DNA from: Nonomuraea basaltis
Lineage (GTDB): Bacteria > Actinomycetota > Actinomycetes > Streptosporangiales > Streptosporangiaceae
DNA: 49,003 bases
Direction: 5' to 3'
Assembly: GCF_005893125.1 (NCBI RefSeq)
Contig: NZ_VCJS01000091.1
Location: 1 to 49,003, forward strand
Numbering within the stretch: position 1 is the first letter of the stretch; the number at the start of each line of letters is the position of its first letter. The notes under the pieces were generated by a model. That model was not told where the DNA came from, made no database searches, and worked only from the letters and a program-made list of their open reading frames with translations. This document shows, in pieces, positions 29,811 to 37,811 of the stretch. The position numbers and the translations under genes are program-made.

Positions 29811-29820
29811 GTGGGAAATA
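29811..29820 (+). promoter_or_regulatory. GTGGGAAATA element, copy 8
   Basis: Within ACTAAATAAGTGGGAAATA, just before the GGGAGAA ribosome-binding site of ssuA2 and downstream of the predicted transcription start. A bound protein here would block transcription, so the element fits a repressor site at this promoter. Confidence 0.55.
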
Positions 29821-29830
29821 GGGAGAACCG

Positions 29831-30889
29831 ATGTACGCACGCAGGGCTCGCGGGGTGGTGGCCGCACTGGCCGTCCTGGCGCTCACGACCGTGGCGGCGG
29901 CCTGCGGTGGCGGCGCAAGCGGGGGCGACGCCGCCGGCGGCGGGCCGGCGGAGGTGCGGCTCGGGTTCTTCCCGAACATCACCCACGCCACCGCTCTCGT
30001 CGGCGTCGAGAAGGGTCTGTACGCCAAGCACCTGGGCAGCGGAACGACGCTGAAGACCAGCACGTTCAACGCCGGCCCGGCGGCGATCGAGGCGGTCTTC
30101 TCCGGCGCGATCGACGCCACCTACATCGGCCCGAACCCCGCCATCAACGCCTGGTCCAAGTCCAAGGGACAGGCCATCAAGATCGTCGCGGGGGCGGCAT
30201 CCGGCGGCGTCTTCCTGGTGGTCAAGCCGGGCATCAATACGCCGGAGGACCTCAAGGGCAAGAAGATCGCCACCCCGCAGCTCGGCAACACCCAGGACGT
30301 GGCGCTGCGCTACTGGCTGACCGAGAAGGGCATCAAAGCCGACACCAAGGGCGGCGGCGAGGTCTCCATCGTGCCGCAGGAGAACTCCCAGACCGTTCAG
30401 ACCTTCGCCACCGGCGACATCGACGGCGCCTGGGTGCCCGAGCCGTTCGCCAGCCGCCTCATCAAGGAGAGCGGCGGCAAAGTGCTGGTCGACGAGCGCG
30501 ATCTGTGGCCGAACAAGCAGTTCGTGATCACCCATCTGATCGTCCGCCAGGAGTTCGCCAAGGAGCACCCTGAGGCCGTCCGAAAGCTCATCGAGGCGCA
30601 CGTCGAGGCCAACGCCTTCATCAACTCCGACCCTGCAGGCGCCGCGCAGACCGCCAACGCCGCGCTGCAGAAGCTGACCGGCAAGCCGCTCAAGCCCGAG
30701 GTGCTCGACAGCGCGTTCAAGAACATCACTTTCACCAACGACCCGATCGCCTCCTCCCTCGTCGCCAGCGCCGAGCACGCCACCAAGGTCGGCCTGCTCG
30801 ACCCGGTCGACCTGAACGGCATCTACGACCTGAAGATCCTCAACGAGGTCCTCGCCACCAAGGGGCAGTCCTCCATCTCGGACAAGTAA
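29831..30889 (+). CDS. Aliphatic sulfonate-binding lipoprotein (SsuA-like, second system)
   Basis: A 352-residue NMT1/SsuA-type binding protein with a lipoprotein signal (V-A-A-A-C, Cys20) and a Gly-rich linker. VRLGFFPNITHATALVGVEK, KTSTFNAGPAAIEAVFSGAI, DATYIGPNPAINAWSKSKGQ and LKGKKIATPQLGNTQDVALR are family blocks. It differs strongly from the TauA-like protein encoded at 26308, so the two importers likely take different sulfonates. Start ATG 29831 after GGGAGAA. First gene of a + strand operon with the ATPase, the permease and an Rrf2 regulator. Confidence 0.87.
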   Translation: MYARRARGVVAALAVLALTTVAAACGGGASGGDAAGGGPAEVRLGFFPNITHATALVGVEKGLYAKHLGSGTTLKTSTFNAGPAAIEAVFSGAIDATYIGPNPAINAWSKSKGQAIKIVAGAASGGVFLVVKPGINTPEDLKGKKIATPQLGNTQDVALRYWLTEKGIKADTKGGGEVSIVPQENSQTVQTFATGDIDGAWVPEPFASRLIKESGGKVLVDERDLWPNKQFVITHLIVRQEFAKEHPEAVRKLIEAHVEANAFINSDPAGAAQTANAALQKLTGKPLKPEVLDSAFKNITFTNDPIASSLVASAEHATKVGLLDPVDLNGIYDLKILNEVLATKGQSSISDK

Positions 30890-30906
30890 GCGACCCAGGA
30901 GATCCC

Positions 30907-31698
30907 ATGACCGCTCCACTGACGGAGCAGGCCGGCAGCCGCAACGGCGGGCACCAGCCCGCCGTGCGGCTGGAGGCCGTCTCCAAGATGTACGGCCAGG
31001 GCAAGACCGGCCTGCTAGCCCTCGATGACGTCGCCCTCGACGTGGCGCCGGGCGAGTTCGTCTGCTTGCTGGGGGCCTCCGGCTGCGGCAAGAGCACGCT
31101 GCTGTCTCTGGTCGCCGGGCTCGACGCGCCCACCGCCGGCCGCGTCGACGTCGACCGCGACCGGGTCGCGCTGATGTTCCAGGAGCCGGCGCTGTTCCCG
31201 TGGCTGACCGTCTCGGCGAACGTCGAGATGGCGCTGCGCGCCAAGGGCGTGGCCCGCAAGGAGCGCCGGGCCCGCGCGGCCGAGTTCCTGGAGATCGTGC
31301 ACCTGGGCGGGTTCGGCGGCAAGCGCCCGCACGAGCTGTCCGGCGGCATGCGCCAGCGCGTCGCCCTGGCCCGCGCGCTCGCCCAGGACGCCGACGTGCT
31401 GCTGATGGACGAGCCCTTCGGCGCGCTGGATGCGATGACGCGCGACCTGCTCCACGACGAGCTGGAGCGCATCTGGCGCGAACGCGGCCTCGCCGTCCTG
31501 TTCGTCACCCACAACGTCCGCGAGGCCGTCCGGCTCGGCGACCGGGTCGTGCTGCTGTCCAGCCGACCGGGGCGGGTGGTCGAGGACTTCCCGGTGACGC
31601 TGCCCCGGCCCCGCCGCACAGACTCGGCCGAGGTGGCAGAGCAGGCCGCTGAGATCACCGACCGGCTGCGCCAGGAGGTCATGCGCCATGGCCGTTGA
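30907..31698 (+). CDS. Sulfonate ABC transporter ATPase (second system)
   Basis: A 263-residue SsuB-type ATPase: Walker A GASGCGKSTLL, Q-loop MFQEPALFPWLTVSANVEMA, signature LSGGMRQRVALARAL, Walker B VLLMDEPFGALDAMTR, and H-loop FVTHNVREAV. ATG 30907 follows CCAGGAGAT. It overlaps the permease gene by 11 bases and follows ssuA2 by 17 bases. An unconserved polar segment of about 20 residues precedes the ATPase domain. Confidence 0.9.
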   Translation: MTAPLTEQAGSRNGGHQPAVRLEAVSKMYGQGKTGLLALDDVALDVAPGEFVCLLGASGCGKSTLLSLVAGLDAPTAGRVDVDRDRVALMFQEPALFPWLTVSANVEMALRAKGVARKERRARAAEFLEIVHLGGFGGKRPHELSGGMRQRVALARALAQDADVLLMDEPFGALDAMTRDLLHDELERIWRERGLAVLFVTHNVREAVRLGDRVVLLSSRPGRVVEDFPVTLPRPRRTDSAEVAEQAAEITDRLRQEVMRHGR

Positions 31699-32548
31699 CA
31701 CCCACGCCCAGCAGATCGCCGGGCTCGACGCCCTCGAACTCGCCGACCGCCGGCGCGCCGGCCTGGCTATGCGCGCCTGGTCGGGGCTGTGGCCGGTCGC
31801 CTCGGCGATCGCCATCACACTCCTCGCCTGGCAGGCGGTGGTCCTGGCCGGCTGGTGGCCGGAGTACGTCTTCGCCGGCCCGGTGACCACCCTGACGGAG
31901 CTGGGCCACCGCCTCGGGGAGGCCGAGTTCTACCAGGCCGTCGCCGTCACCATGCGCCGCGCCGTGACCGGCTTCGCGGCGGCCATCGCCGTCGGACTCG
32001 TCGTCGGCGCCCTCGTCTCGCGTATCCGGCCGCTGCGCCGGGCCGTCGGGTCGCTGATCACCGGGTTGCAGACCATGCCGTCCATCGCCTGGTTCCCGCT
32101 CGCCATCCTGTTGTTCGGGCTGAGCGAGAGTGCGATCCTGTTCGTCGTGGTGCTCGGCGCCGCTCCGTCCGTCGCCAACGGCCTGATCGCCGGCGTCGAC
32201 TACACCCCGCCGATCCTGCTGCGGGCCGGGCACATGCTGGGCTTCCGCCGCCTCGCCCTGTACCGGCACGTCATCCTGCCCGCCTCGCTGCCGTCCTTCC
32301 TGGCGGGGCTCAAGCAGGGCTGGGCGTTCGCCTGGCGCTCCTTGATGGCCGGCGAACTGCTCGTCATCATCGCCAACCGGCCCTCCCTGGGGGAACAGCT
32401 GCACTTCGCCCGCGAACTGGCCGACTCGGCCGGCCTGCTCGCCACCATGATCGTCATCCTGGCCATCGGCATCCTCATCGACCGCCTCTTCGGCGCGGCC
32501 GACGGCGCGCTGCGGCGCCGCTGGGGTCTGCACCAGGTCACCAACTGA
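31688..32548 (+). CDS. Sulfonate ABC transporter permease (second system)
   Basis: A 286-residue SsuC-type permease with six hydrophobic segments, VVLAGWWPEYVFAGPVTTLT near residue 55, GLQTMPSIAWFPLAILLFGL, the EAA loop GHMLGFRRLALYRHVILPAS and the FAWRSLMAGELLVI block typical of SsuC. It starts at ATG 31688, inside the end of the ATPase gene. The Rrf2 regulator begins 5 bases after it ends, so regulator and transporter are probably co-transcribed. Confidence 0.88.
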   Translation: MAVDTHAQQIAGLDALELADRRRAGLAMRAWSGLWPVASAIAITLLAWQAVVLAGWWPEYVFAGPVTTLTELGHRLGEAEFYQAVAVTMRRAVTGFAAAIAVGLVVGALVSRIRPLRRAVGSLITGLQTMPSIAWFPLAILLFGLSESAILFVVVLGAAPSVANGLIAGVDYTPPILLRAGHMLGFRRLALYRHVILPASLPSFLAGLKQGWAFAWRSLMAGELLVIIANRPSLGEQLHFARELADSAGLLATMIVILAIGILIDRLFGAADGALRRRWGLHQVTN

Positions 32549-32553
32549 GCGAC

Positions 32554-32961
32554 ATGCGGATCTCCGCCCGAACTCAATACGCCCTGCGCGCCGCCGCCGA
32601 ACTCGCCGCGGCGCCGCCAGGACCTGTGCCGGCCGACAAGATCGCAGCAGCTCAGGGGATTCCCCGCAAGTTCCTCGACAACATCCTGCTCCAGCTCCGC
32701 CGCGCCGGTCTCCTGCACAGCCAGCGCGGCCCCGAGGGTGGCTACTGGCTGGCCCGTCCCGCCGCCGAGATCACGCTGGCTGACATCATCACCGTGGTCG
32801 AAGGCGTACCCGAGGGGAGCGACCACGGCGGGTATCCGGGCGTGGCCAGGCCGCTGGCGGACGTGTGGAGCGCCTTGCGCGACCACGAGCAAGCCCTGCT
32901 CACCGAGATCACCCTCGCCCACGTCGCGAAGGGCTCGCTGCCCGAGCCATCGGAAAACTGA
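32554..32961 (+). CDS. Rrf2-family transcriptional regulator without cysteines
   Basis: A 135-residue Rrf2 protein. The winged helix is clear: MRISARTQYALRAAAELAAA, then AAAQGIPRKFLDNILLQLRR and LLHSQRGPEGGYWLARPAAE, with the dimer helix after VVEGVP. No cysteine occurs anywhere, so it cannot bind an Fe-S cluster as IscR or NsrR do. In this it is like CymR, the Rrf2 regulator of sulfur genes in Bacillus and Staphylococcus, which senses cysteine through CysK. As the only regulator gene in the sulfur island it is the leading candidate to bind the GTRGGWWATA elements; that link is inferred. Confidence 0.85.
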   Translation: MRISARTQYALRAAAELAAAPPGPVPADKIAAAQGIPRKFLDNILLQLRRAGLLHSQRGPEGGYWLARPAAEITLADIITVVEGVPEGSDHGGYPGVARPLADVWSALRDHEQALLTEITLAHVAKGSLPEPSEN

Positions 32962-32990
32962 GGGCCTTGAACCACATGCACATGCCCTCA
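32959..32990 (+). terminator. Possible terminator after the sulfonate operon
   Basis: A 7-base stem TGAGGGC/GCCCTCA with an 18-base loop begins at the Rrf2 stop codon. There is no T-run after it, so this is a weak call. Confidence 0.25.
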
Positions 32991-33184
32991 CGCTGACCGC
33001 CAACTTCCTGCTCGGCGAGCGGCGAGCGGGGGATGAGCAATGCACCCGCTCGGGATGACCGGGGGATCCGATGGACCACAATGGTGAGGGTGCTGCTGGT
33101 CGCCGGGATCGCCGCCGTTGTCAGTTGGGCCACATCTACAAATGAGCACTCCTCGGGTCCGCGCCTTCATTCGCCCAGTCCGGC

Positions 33185-33565
33185 ATGGCTCATCGCGGCG
33201 TCTCTCCCCTCATCGGTGCGTGGCGTATGACCTCACTCGAGGTCGGCACCGAAGGGAACCTCCAGCCCGTGCCGTACTCCGGCCAAATCATTTTCACTAA
33301 GTCCGGCACCATGTCGGTGCAGGCCATGAACCCCGACGCCAACGCTCCGGACACGCCGTACACGAGCAACGGGTACGAAGCCTTCTACGGGACTGTCACT
33401 GTCGACAAGGCCGCCAGGACGTTCGTCGTGACCGTCAAGTCGTCATTGGTGCGCGACCTCATCGGGCAGCGCCTGACGCGCGTCTTCCAAGTGTCGGGCG
33501 ACAAGCTGGTCCTAACGCCGGCAGATCCGGCAGAAGGGTTCCGCGTCACCTACAAGCGCTTCTGA
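33185..33565 (+). CDS. Lipocalin-like domain protein
   Basis: A 126-residue protein of the lipocalin-like_4 type: SPLIGAWRMTSLEV opens the barrel, then YSGQIIFTKSGTMSVQAMNP near residue 30, FYGTVTVDKAARTFVVTVKS, and LTRVFQVSGDKLVLTP at the end. The family usually has 130-160 residues and unknown ligands. ATG 33185 is the only start in frame after a stop at 33143 and has no ribosome-binding site. A hydrophobic stretch that looks like a signal peptide (MVRVLLVAGIAAVVSWA) starts at 33082 in a different frame, so the N-terminus may have been lost by a frameshift. Confidence 0.55.
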   Translation: MAHRGVSPLIGAWRMTSLEVGTEGNLQPVPYSGQIIFTKSGTMSVQAMNPDANAPDTPYTSNGYEAFYGTVTVDKAARTFVVTVKSSLVRDLIGQRLTRVFQVSGDKLVLTPADPAEGFRVTYKRF

Positions 33566-33586
33566 TCGGAGAGGCCCCGAGACCAG

Positions 33587-33615
33587 TTGACAGTCAGGTA
33601 TGACTGTGAAACGGT
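33587..33615 (+). promoter_or_regulatory. Promoter and 18-base palindromic operator of the TetR operon
   Basis: ACAGTCA-GGTA-TGACTGT (33590-33607) has perfect 7-base arms and lies in the spacer after a TTGACA -35 (33587-33592). The -10 (AACGGT, 33610-33615, 17-base spacer) is poor. The predicted start falls on ATG 33622. This placement is typical of autorepression by the TetR encoded next. Confidence 0.6.
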
Positions 33616-33621
33616 CCGCGC

Positions 33622-34227
33622 ATGACGTCGGGTGTGCGGGCCGCGCAGCGTGAGGCAACGCGGCAGCGGATCGTTCAGGTCGCGGTGGAGTTGCTGATCG
33701 AGCGCGGACTGGCGGCGACGACAACCGTCGAGGTGCAGCGCGCCGGCGGGTTCAGCCGGGGTGCGTTGCTGCATCACTTCCCGACGCGCGAGGCGATGCT
33801 GGGTGCCACGATCCGGCTGCTGATGGAGCGCAATGAGGCGGCGGTGCGGCAGGCCGAGGCCGACGTGCCGGCCGACCTTGATCGTGTGGAGCGCGCGATC
33901 CGGGTGCTGTGCGCGTCGATGGTGCGTCCGGCGTTCGTCGCCGAGTTGGAGTTGTGGGCGGCCGCGCGGACGGACCCGGCGTTGCGGGAGGTGTTGCGCC
34001 GCGAGGAGAAGCGGGCGCGTGTGGATCTTTACCGGGTGGTCGGCGAGGTGTTCGGTGAGGATCTGTCGTCCGGCGAGCGTTACCCGATGGTGGCGTCGCT
34101 GACGGTGCAGTTCCTGCGTGGCCTGGCGATTTCCGATGTGCTGCGCGGTGAGCGGCGCACCACCGAGCGGCTGATCGCCGATTGGGTCGCGGTCGCCCGG
34201 GCCATCTCGGCGGGGAGCAACCCGTGA
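33622..34227 (+). CDS. TetR-family regulator of the crotonase/acyl-CoA ligase operon
   Basis: A 201-residue TetR protein. The helix-turn-helix is TRQRIVQVAVELLIERGLAA then EVQRAGGFSRGALLHHFPTR (residues about 12-55), followed by a ligand domain with LELWAAARTDPALREVL. It starts at ATG 33622, near or at the predicted transcription start, and overlaps the next gene by GTGA. A perfect palindrome in its promoter suggests it represses its own operon, releasing in response to an acyl-CoA or acid; the ligand is inferred from the neighbouring genes. Confidence 0.85.
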   Translation: MTSGVRAAQREATRQRIVQVAVELLIERGLAATTTVEVQRAGGFSRGALLHHFPTREAMLGATIRLLMERNEAAVRQAEADVPADLDRVERAIRVLCASMVRPAFVAELELWAAARTDPALREVLRREEKRARVDLYRVVGEVFGEDLSSGERYPMVASLTVQFLRGLAISDVLRGERRTTERLIADWVAVARAISAGSNP

Positions 34228-35090
34228 GTGATGTCATCAGCTATGAGGTGCGGGACCGCAAGGCTTATCTGACGTTGAACCGGCCCGATCGGCTGAACGC
34301 GATCACGGCGGAAGTGGCGCACAGGCTGAAGGAGCTGGTCGATCAAGCCAACGACGATCCGGCGGTGCATGTGATCGTGCTCCAGGGCGCGGGGCGTGCG
34401 TTCAGCGCGGGCTACGACCTCAAGCAGTACGCCGAGCACGGCGATCTGACGCAGCCGCCGGTGTGGGATCCGATCAAGGATTACCAGCACATGAAGCGCA
34501 ACACCGACGACTTCTTCAGTCTGTGGCGTTCACTGAAGCCGACCATCGCGAAGGTGCACGGCTACGCGGTCGCCGGGGGCAGTGATATCGCGTTGTCCTG
34601 CGATCTGGTGGTGATGGCCGAGGACGCCCGGGTCGGTTACATGCCCGCGCGGGTGTGGGGCTGTCCGACCACCGCGATGTGGGTCTACCGGCTCGGCGCC
34701 GAGCGGGCCAAGCGGATGCTGCTGACGGGCGACACCATCGACGGAACCACCGCCGCCGCCTGGGGTCTGGTGCTGCAGGCGGTCCCGGCCGCCGAACTGG
34801 ACACCGCGGTCGAGGCGTTGGCCGACCGCATCGCCGGGGTCCCGGTCAACCAGCTGGTCATGCAGAAACTGATGATCAACCAGGCCTACGACAACATGGG
34901 CCTGCACGGCACCCAGATCCTGGCCACCCTGTTCGACGGGATCACCCGGCACTCCCCCGAGGGCCGCTGGTTCCAGGAATTCGCCGCACAACACGGATTC
35001 CCCGCCGCGGTGCGATGGCGCGACTCCGGCAGGCCGATCCCCGACGGCGGCGGCCCCATCCCCACCACAGCCGAAATCGACGAGGAGTGA
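34224..35090 (+). CDS. Enoyl-CoA hydratase/isomerase (crotonase) family protein
   Basis: A 288-residue crotonase. LTLNRPDRLNAITAEVAHRL is the N-terminal motif. The oxyanion-hole segments are GRAFSAGYDLKQYAEH near residue 65 and VHGYAVAGGSDIALSCDLVV near residue 112. The usual catalytic Glu after the second segment is not obvious (VGYMPARVWGCPTT), so it may be an isomerase, hydrolase or C-C lyase rather than a classical hydratase. Start GTG 34224 by GTGA overlap; the longer frame to 34182 lies in the TetR gene. It is followed 4 bases later by an acyl-CoA ligase gene, suggesting degradation of an unidentified acid. Confidence 0.82.
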   Translation: MSDVISYEVRDRKAYLTLNRPDRLNAITAEVAHRLKELVDQANDDPAVHVIVLQGAGRAFSAGYDLKQYAEHGDLTQPPVWDPIKDYQHMKRNTDDFFSLWRSLKPTIAKVHGYAVAGGSDIALSCDLVVMAEDARVGYMPARVWGCPTTAMWVYRLGAERAKRMLLTGDTIDGTTAAAWGLVLQAVPAAELDTAVEALADRIAGVPVNQLVMQKLMINQAYDNMGLHGTQILATLFDGITRHSPEGRWFQEFAAQHGFPAAVRWRDSGRPIPDGGGPIPTTAEIDEE

Positions 35091-35094
35091 ACCC

Positions 35095-36732
35095 ATGGAC
35101 CTGGCGTACTGGCCTGCCGACACCAGCCGGCCCGTCCTGGACCTGTCCACAGGGGACCTGTTGCGCGAAGCCGCCAGGGACGCCGGGGACCAGACCGCCC
35201 TCATCGAAGTGGCGCCACCAGGCACGCCGTCGCCGGCCGGTGCCGAACGCACGGACCGCCGATGGACTTACCGGCAACTCCTGGCCGACGCCGAGCAATG
35301 CGGACACTGGCTGCTGAACCGGTTCGAACCGGGCGAGCGGATCACCGTCTGGGCGCCCAACATCCCCGAGTGGATCATCCTGCAATACGGCGCGGCGCTG
35401 GCCGGTGTGATCGTCGTGACCGCCAACCCGGCGCTACGGGCGGCAGAGCTGCGCTACGTCCTTGAGCAGTCCCGCTCAGCGGGACTGTTTCACAGCGCCG
35501 GGTTTCGGGGTAGCGACATGACCGCGATCGCGCGGGAAGCGACACCGGGCCTGCCCGAGCTACGCGCCACGTTCTGCTTCGAAAACTGGCAGGAGTCCGT
35601 ACGCACCCACCAGGCAGACGGCTCCCTGCCGGCCGTGCGGCCCAGCGACCCTGCCCAGATCCAGTACACCTCCGGCACCACCGGATTCCCCAAGGGCGCG
35701 TTGCTGCACCACCGCGGGCTGGTCACCAACGCCCGGTTCATGATCGACCGGACACAGCTTCCGGACCGGGGTGCCATGGTCTCGGCGATGCCGTTGTTCC
35801 ACACCGCCGGCTGCGCGATGGGCGTGCTCGGCTCGGCCCACCAGCGGGCCACCTACGTCCTGTGCCAGCTGTTCGACCCCGTGCTCGTGCTCACCGCGGC
35901 CCAGAACCACCACGCGGATCTGCTGGCAGGGGTTCCCACCATGCTCATCGCGATGCTCAGCCACCCCGAGTTCGACCAGTTCGAGCTGTCCCGCCTGTCG
36001 CGGGTGCTCTCCGGCGGCAGTCCCGTTCCACCCGAACTCGTGCACCGGGTCGAGCGCCGTTTCGGCGTCCAGTTCACCACGGTGTACGGCCAGACCGAAC
36101 TGTCGCCGGTGGTCACGCAGACCAGCCCCGACGACTCGCCCGACGACAAAGCCACCACCGTCGGACGGCCGCTGCCGCAACTGGAGGTCGCCGTCCGTGA
36201 CCCCGTCACCGGCGACACCGTGCCCATCGGCCGGCCAGGGGAAATCTGCGCCCGCGGCTACCAGCGCATGCTCGGCTACTTCGACATGCCCGAACGCACC
36301 GCCGAAACCATCGACCCGGAGGGCTGGCTGCACACCGGCGACCTGGGCACCATGGACGAGCGCGGCTACCTCCGCATCACCGGCAGGCTCAAAGACATGA
36401 TCATTCGCGGTGGGGAGAACATCTACGCAACCGAAATCGAGCAGGTGCTGTTCACCCACCCCGGCATCCGTGACGTCACCGTGCTCGGCCTGCCCGATCC
36501 CACCTGGGGGGAGATCGTTGCCGCGGTCCTCGTGCCCGCCCACCCCGACCAGATCCCGGCAGTCGCCGAACTCCACCAGTTCTGCCGTGCGCACCTGGCA
36601 CCCCACAAGACACCCACCCGCTGGTTCCACACCGCCGATCTACCGCTGACCGGCTCCGGGAAGATCCAGAAATTCCGCCTCCGCGACCAGATCGACCAGG
36701 CCGAAGTCAAAGAACTGCACAGCGAGCCCTGA
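35095..36732 (+). CDS. Acyl-CoA synthetase (AMP-forming)
   Basis: A 545-residue ANL-superfamily ligase. The P-loop-like motif is IQYTSGTTGFPKGALL near residue 190. The A4/A5 motifs include TTVYGQTELSPVVTQTSPDD, A7/A8 GWLHTGDLGTMDERGYLRIT and GRLKDMIIRGGENIYATEIE, and the catalytic Lys lies in LTGSGKIQKFRLRDQI close to the C-terminus. Length and motif order fit fatty- or aryl-acid CoA ligases. ATG 35095 lies 4 bases after the crotonase stop. With the crotonase it probably activates and then processes a carboxylic acid under TetR control. Confidence 0.88.
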   Translation: MDLAYWPADTSRPVLDLSTGDLLREAARDAGDQTALIEVAPPGTPSPAGAERTDRRWTYRQLLADAEQCGHWLLNRFEPGERITVWAPNIPEWIILQYGAALAGVIVVTANPALRAAELRYVLEQSRSAGLFHSAGFRGSDMTAIAREATPGLPELRATFCFENWQESVRTHQADGSLPAVRPSDPAQIQYTSGTTGFPKGALLHHRGLVTNARFMIDRTQLPDRGAMVSAMPLFHTAGCAMGVLGSAHQRATYVLCQLFDPVLVLTAAQNHHADLLAGVPTMLIAMLSHPEFDQFELSRLSRVLSGGSPVPPELVHRVERRFGVQFTTVYGQTELSPVVTQTSPDDSPDDKATTVGRPLPQLEVAVRDPVTGDTVPIGRPGEICARGYQRMLGYFDMPERTAETIDPEGWLHTGDLGTMDERGYLRITGRLKDMIIRGGENIYATEIEQVLFTHPGIRDVTVLGLPDPTWGEIVAAVLVPAHPDQIPAVAELHQFCRAHLAPHKTPTRWFHTADLPLTGSGKIQKFRLRDQIDQAEVKELHSEP

Positions 36733-36815
36733 GGGCTGCGCCGAAGCACACACCGTGACCTTGATTACACATGGTTACTTCGAGCCGGTGACACGGATCC
36801 GATCGGGAGGCCGGG

Positions 36816-37811
36816 ATGGGCGATGAGATGACGTACGGGCACTTGGGCCGCTCTGGTCTGCTGGTCAGCCGGATCGGTCTGGGGACCATGAACTTCGGTT
36901 ACACCGTCGACGAGCCGAGCAGTTTCGCGGTCATGGACGCTGCGATCGACGCGGGTGTCAACTTCTTCGACACCGCCGACGTCTATGGTGGCCCGCAGTC
37001 GGCGGACATGGCCAAGGGGTATGGCATCTCGGAGGAGACCGTCGGCCGGTGGCTGCGGCGCAGCGGGTGCCGTGACGACATCGTCCTGGCCACGAAGGTG
37101 TACCAGCCGATGGGACTCGGTCCGAACGACCGTCGGCTCTCCGCCTATCACATCCGGCGCGCGTGCGAGGCGAGCCTGCGGCGGCTGCAGACCGATCACA
37201 TCGACCTGTACCAGATGCACCACGTCGACCGGGCCACGCCGTGGGAGGAGATCTGGCAGGCGATGGAGCAACTGGTCCGCGAAGGAAAGATCACCTACGT
37301 CGGCAGCAGCAACTTCGCCGGTTGGGACGTGGCTCTCGCCCAGTCCGCCGCCTCGGCACGGCACTTCATGGGGCTGACCTCCGAGCAGAGCCTCTACAAC
37401 CTCGCCGTGCGGGCCGTGGAGCAGGAGCTGATCCCCGCGCTACGCCACCTCGGCATCGGCCTGATCCCGTACAGTCCGCTCCACGCCGGGGTACTCGCCG
37501 GAGCGCTTCAAGCCCTTTCGGAGGGACACGTCTCGGACGACTCGGCACGGCAGCGCATCGAGACGTACCGCGACCGGCTCGAAGCCTATGAGAGTCTGTG
37601 CCGCGATTTGGGCGCACAGCCGGCGGCCGTGGCGGTGGCCTGGCTGCTGCGCAACCCGGTCGTGTCCACCACCATTGTGGGAGCGACGACGATCGAGGAA
37701 CTGCAGTCGGACTGCGGCGCGCTGTCGCTGCGGTTGGACGACGACGTCGTGCAACGACTCGACCGGATCTGGCCCGGGCCGGGCGAAGCCCCGCAAGCAT
37801 ACGCATGGTGA
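36816..37811 (+). CDS. Aldo/keto reductase
   Basis: A 331-residue AKR of the YajO/voltage-gated-channel-beta-like group. MTYGHLGRSGLLVSRIGLGT opens it. The catalytic Asp and Tyr are in NFFDTADVYGG, Lys in IVLATKVYQP and His in DLYQMHHVDR. The NADPH-binding end includes NPVVSTTIVGATTIEELQSD. ATG 36816 follows GGGAGG with a 6-base gap. It stands alone, 83 bases after the ligase gene, and its substrate is not indicated by context. Confidence 0.88.
   Translation: MGDEMTYGHLGRSGLLVSRIGLGTMNFGYTVDEPSSFAVMDAAIDAGVNFFDTADVYGGPQSADMAKGYGISEETVGRWLRRSGCRDDIVLATKVYQPMGLGPNDRRLSAYHIRRACEASLRRLQTDHIDLYQMHHVDRATPWEEIWQAMEQLVREGKITYVGSSNFAGWDVALAQSAASARHFMGLTSEQSLYNLAVRAVEQELIPALRHLGIGLIPYSPLHAGVLAGALQALSEGHVSDDSARQRIETYRDRLEAYESLCRDLGAQPAAVAVAWLLRNPVVSTTIVGATTIEELQSDCGALSLRLDDDVVQRLDRIWPGPGEAPQAYAW

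Noticed and set aside
37041..37060. CRISPR array or other regular repeat array anywhere in the window
   Set aside because: No spaced identical repeats were seen on either strand; the only clear direct repeat is the pair at 43071/43148.
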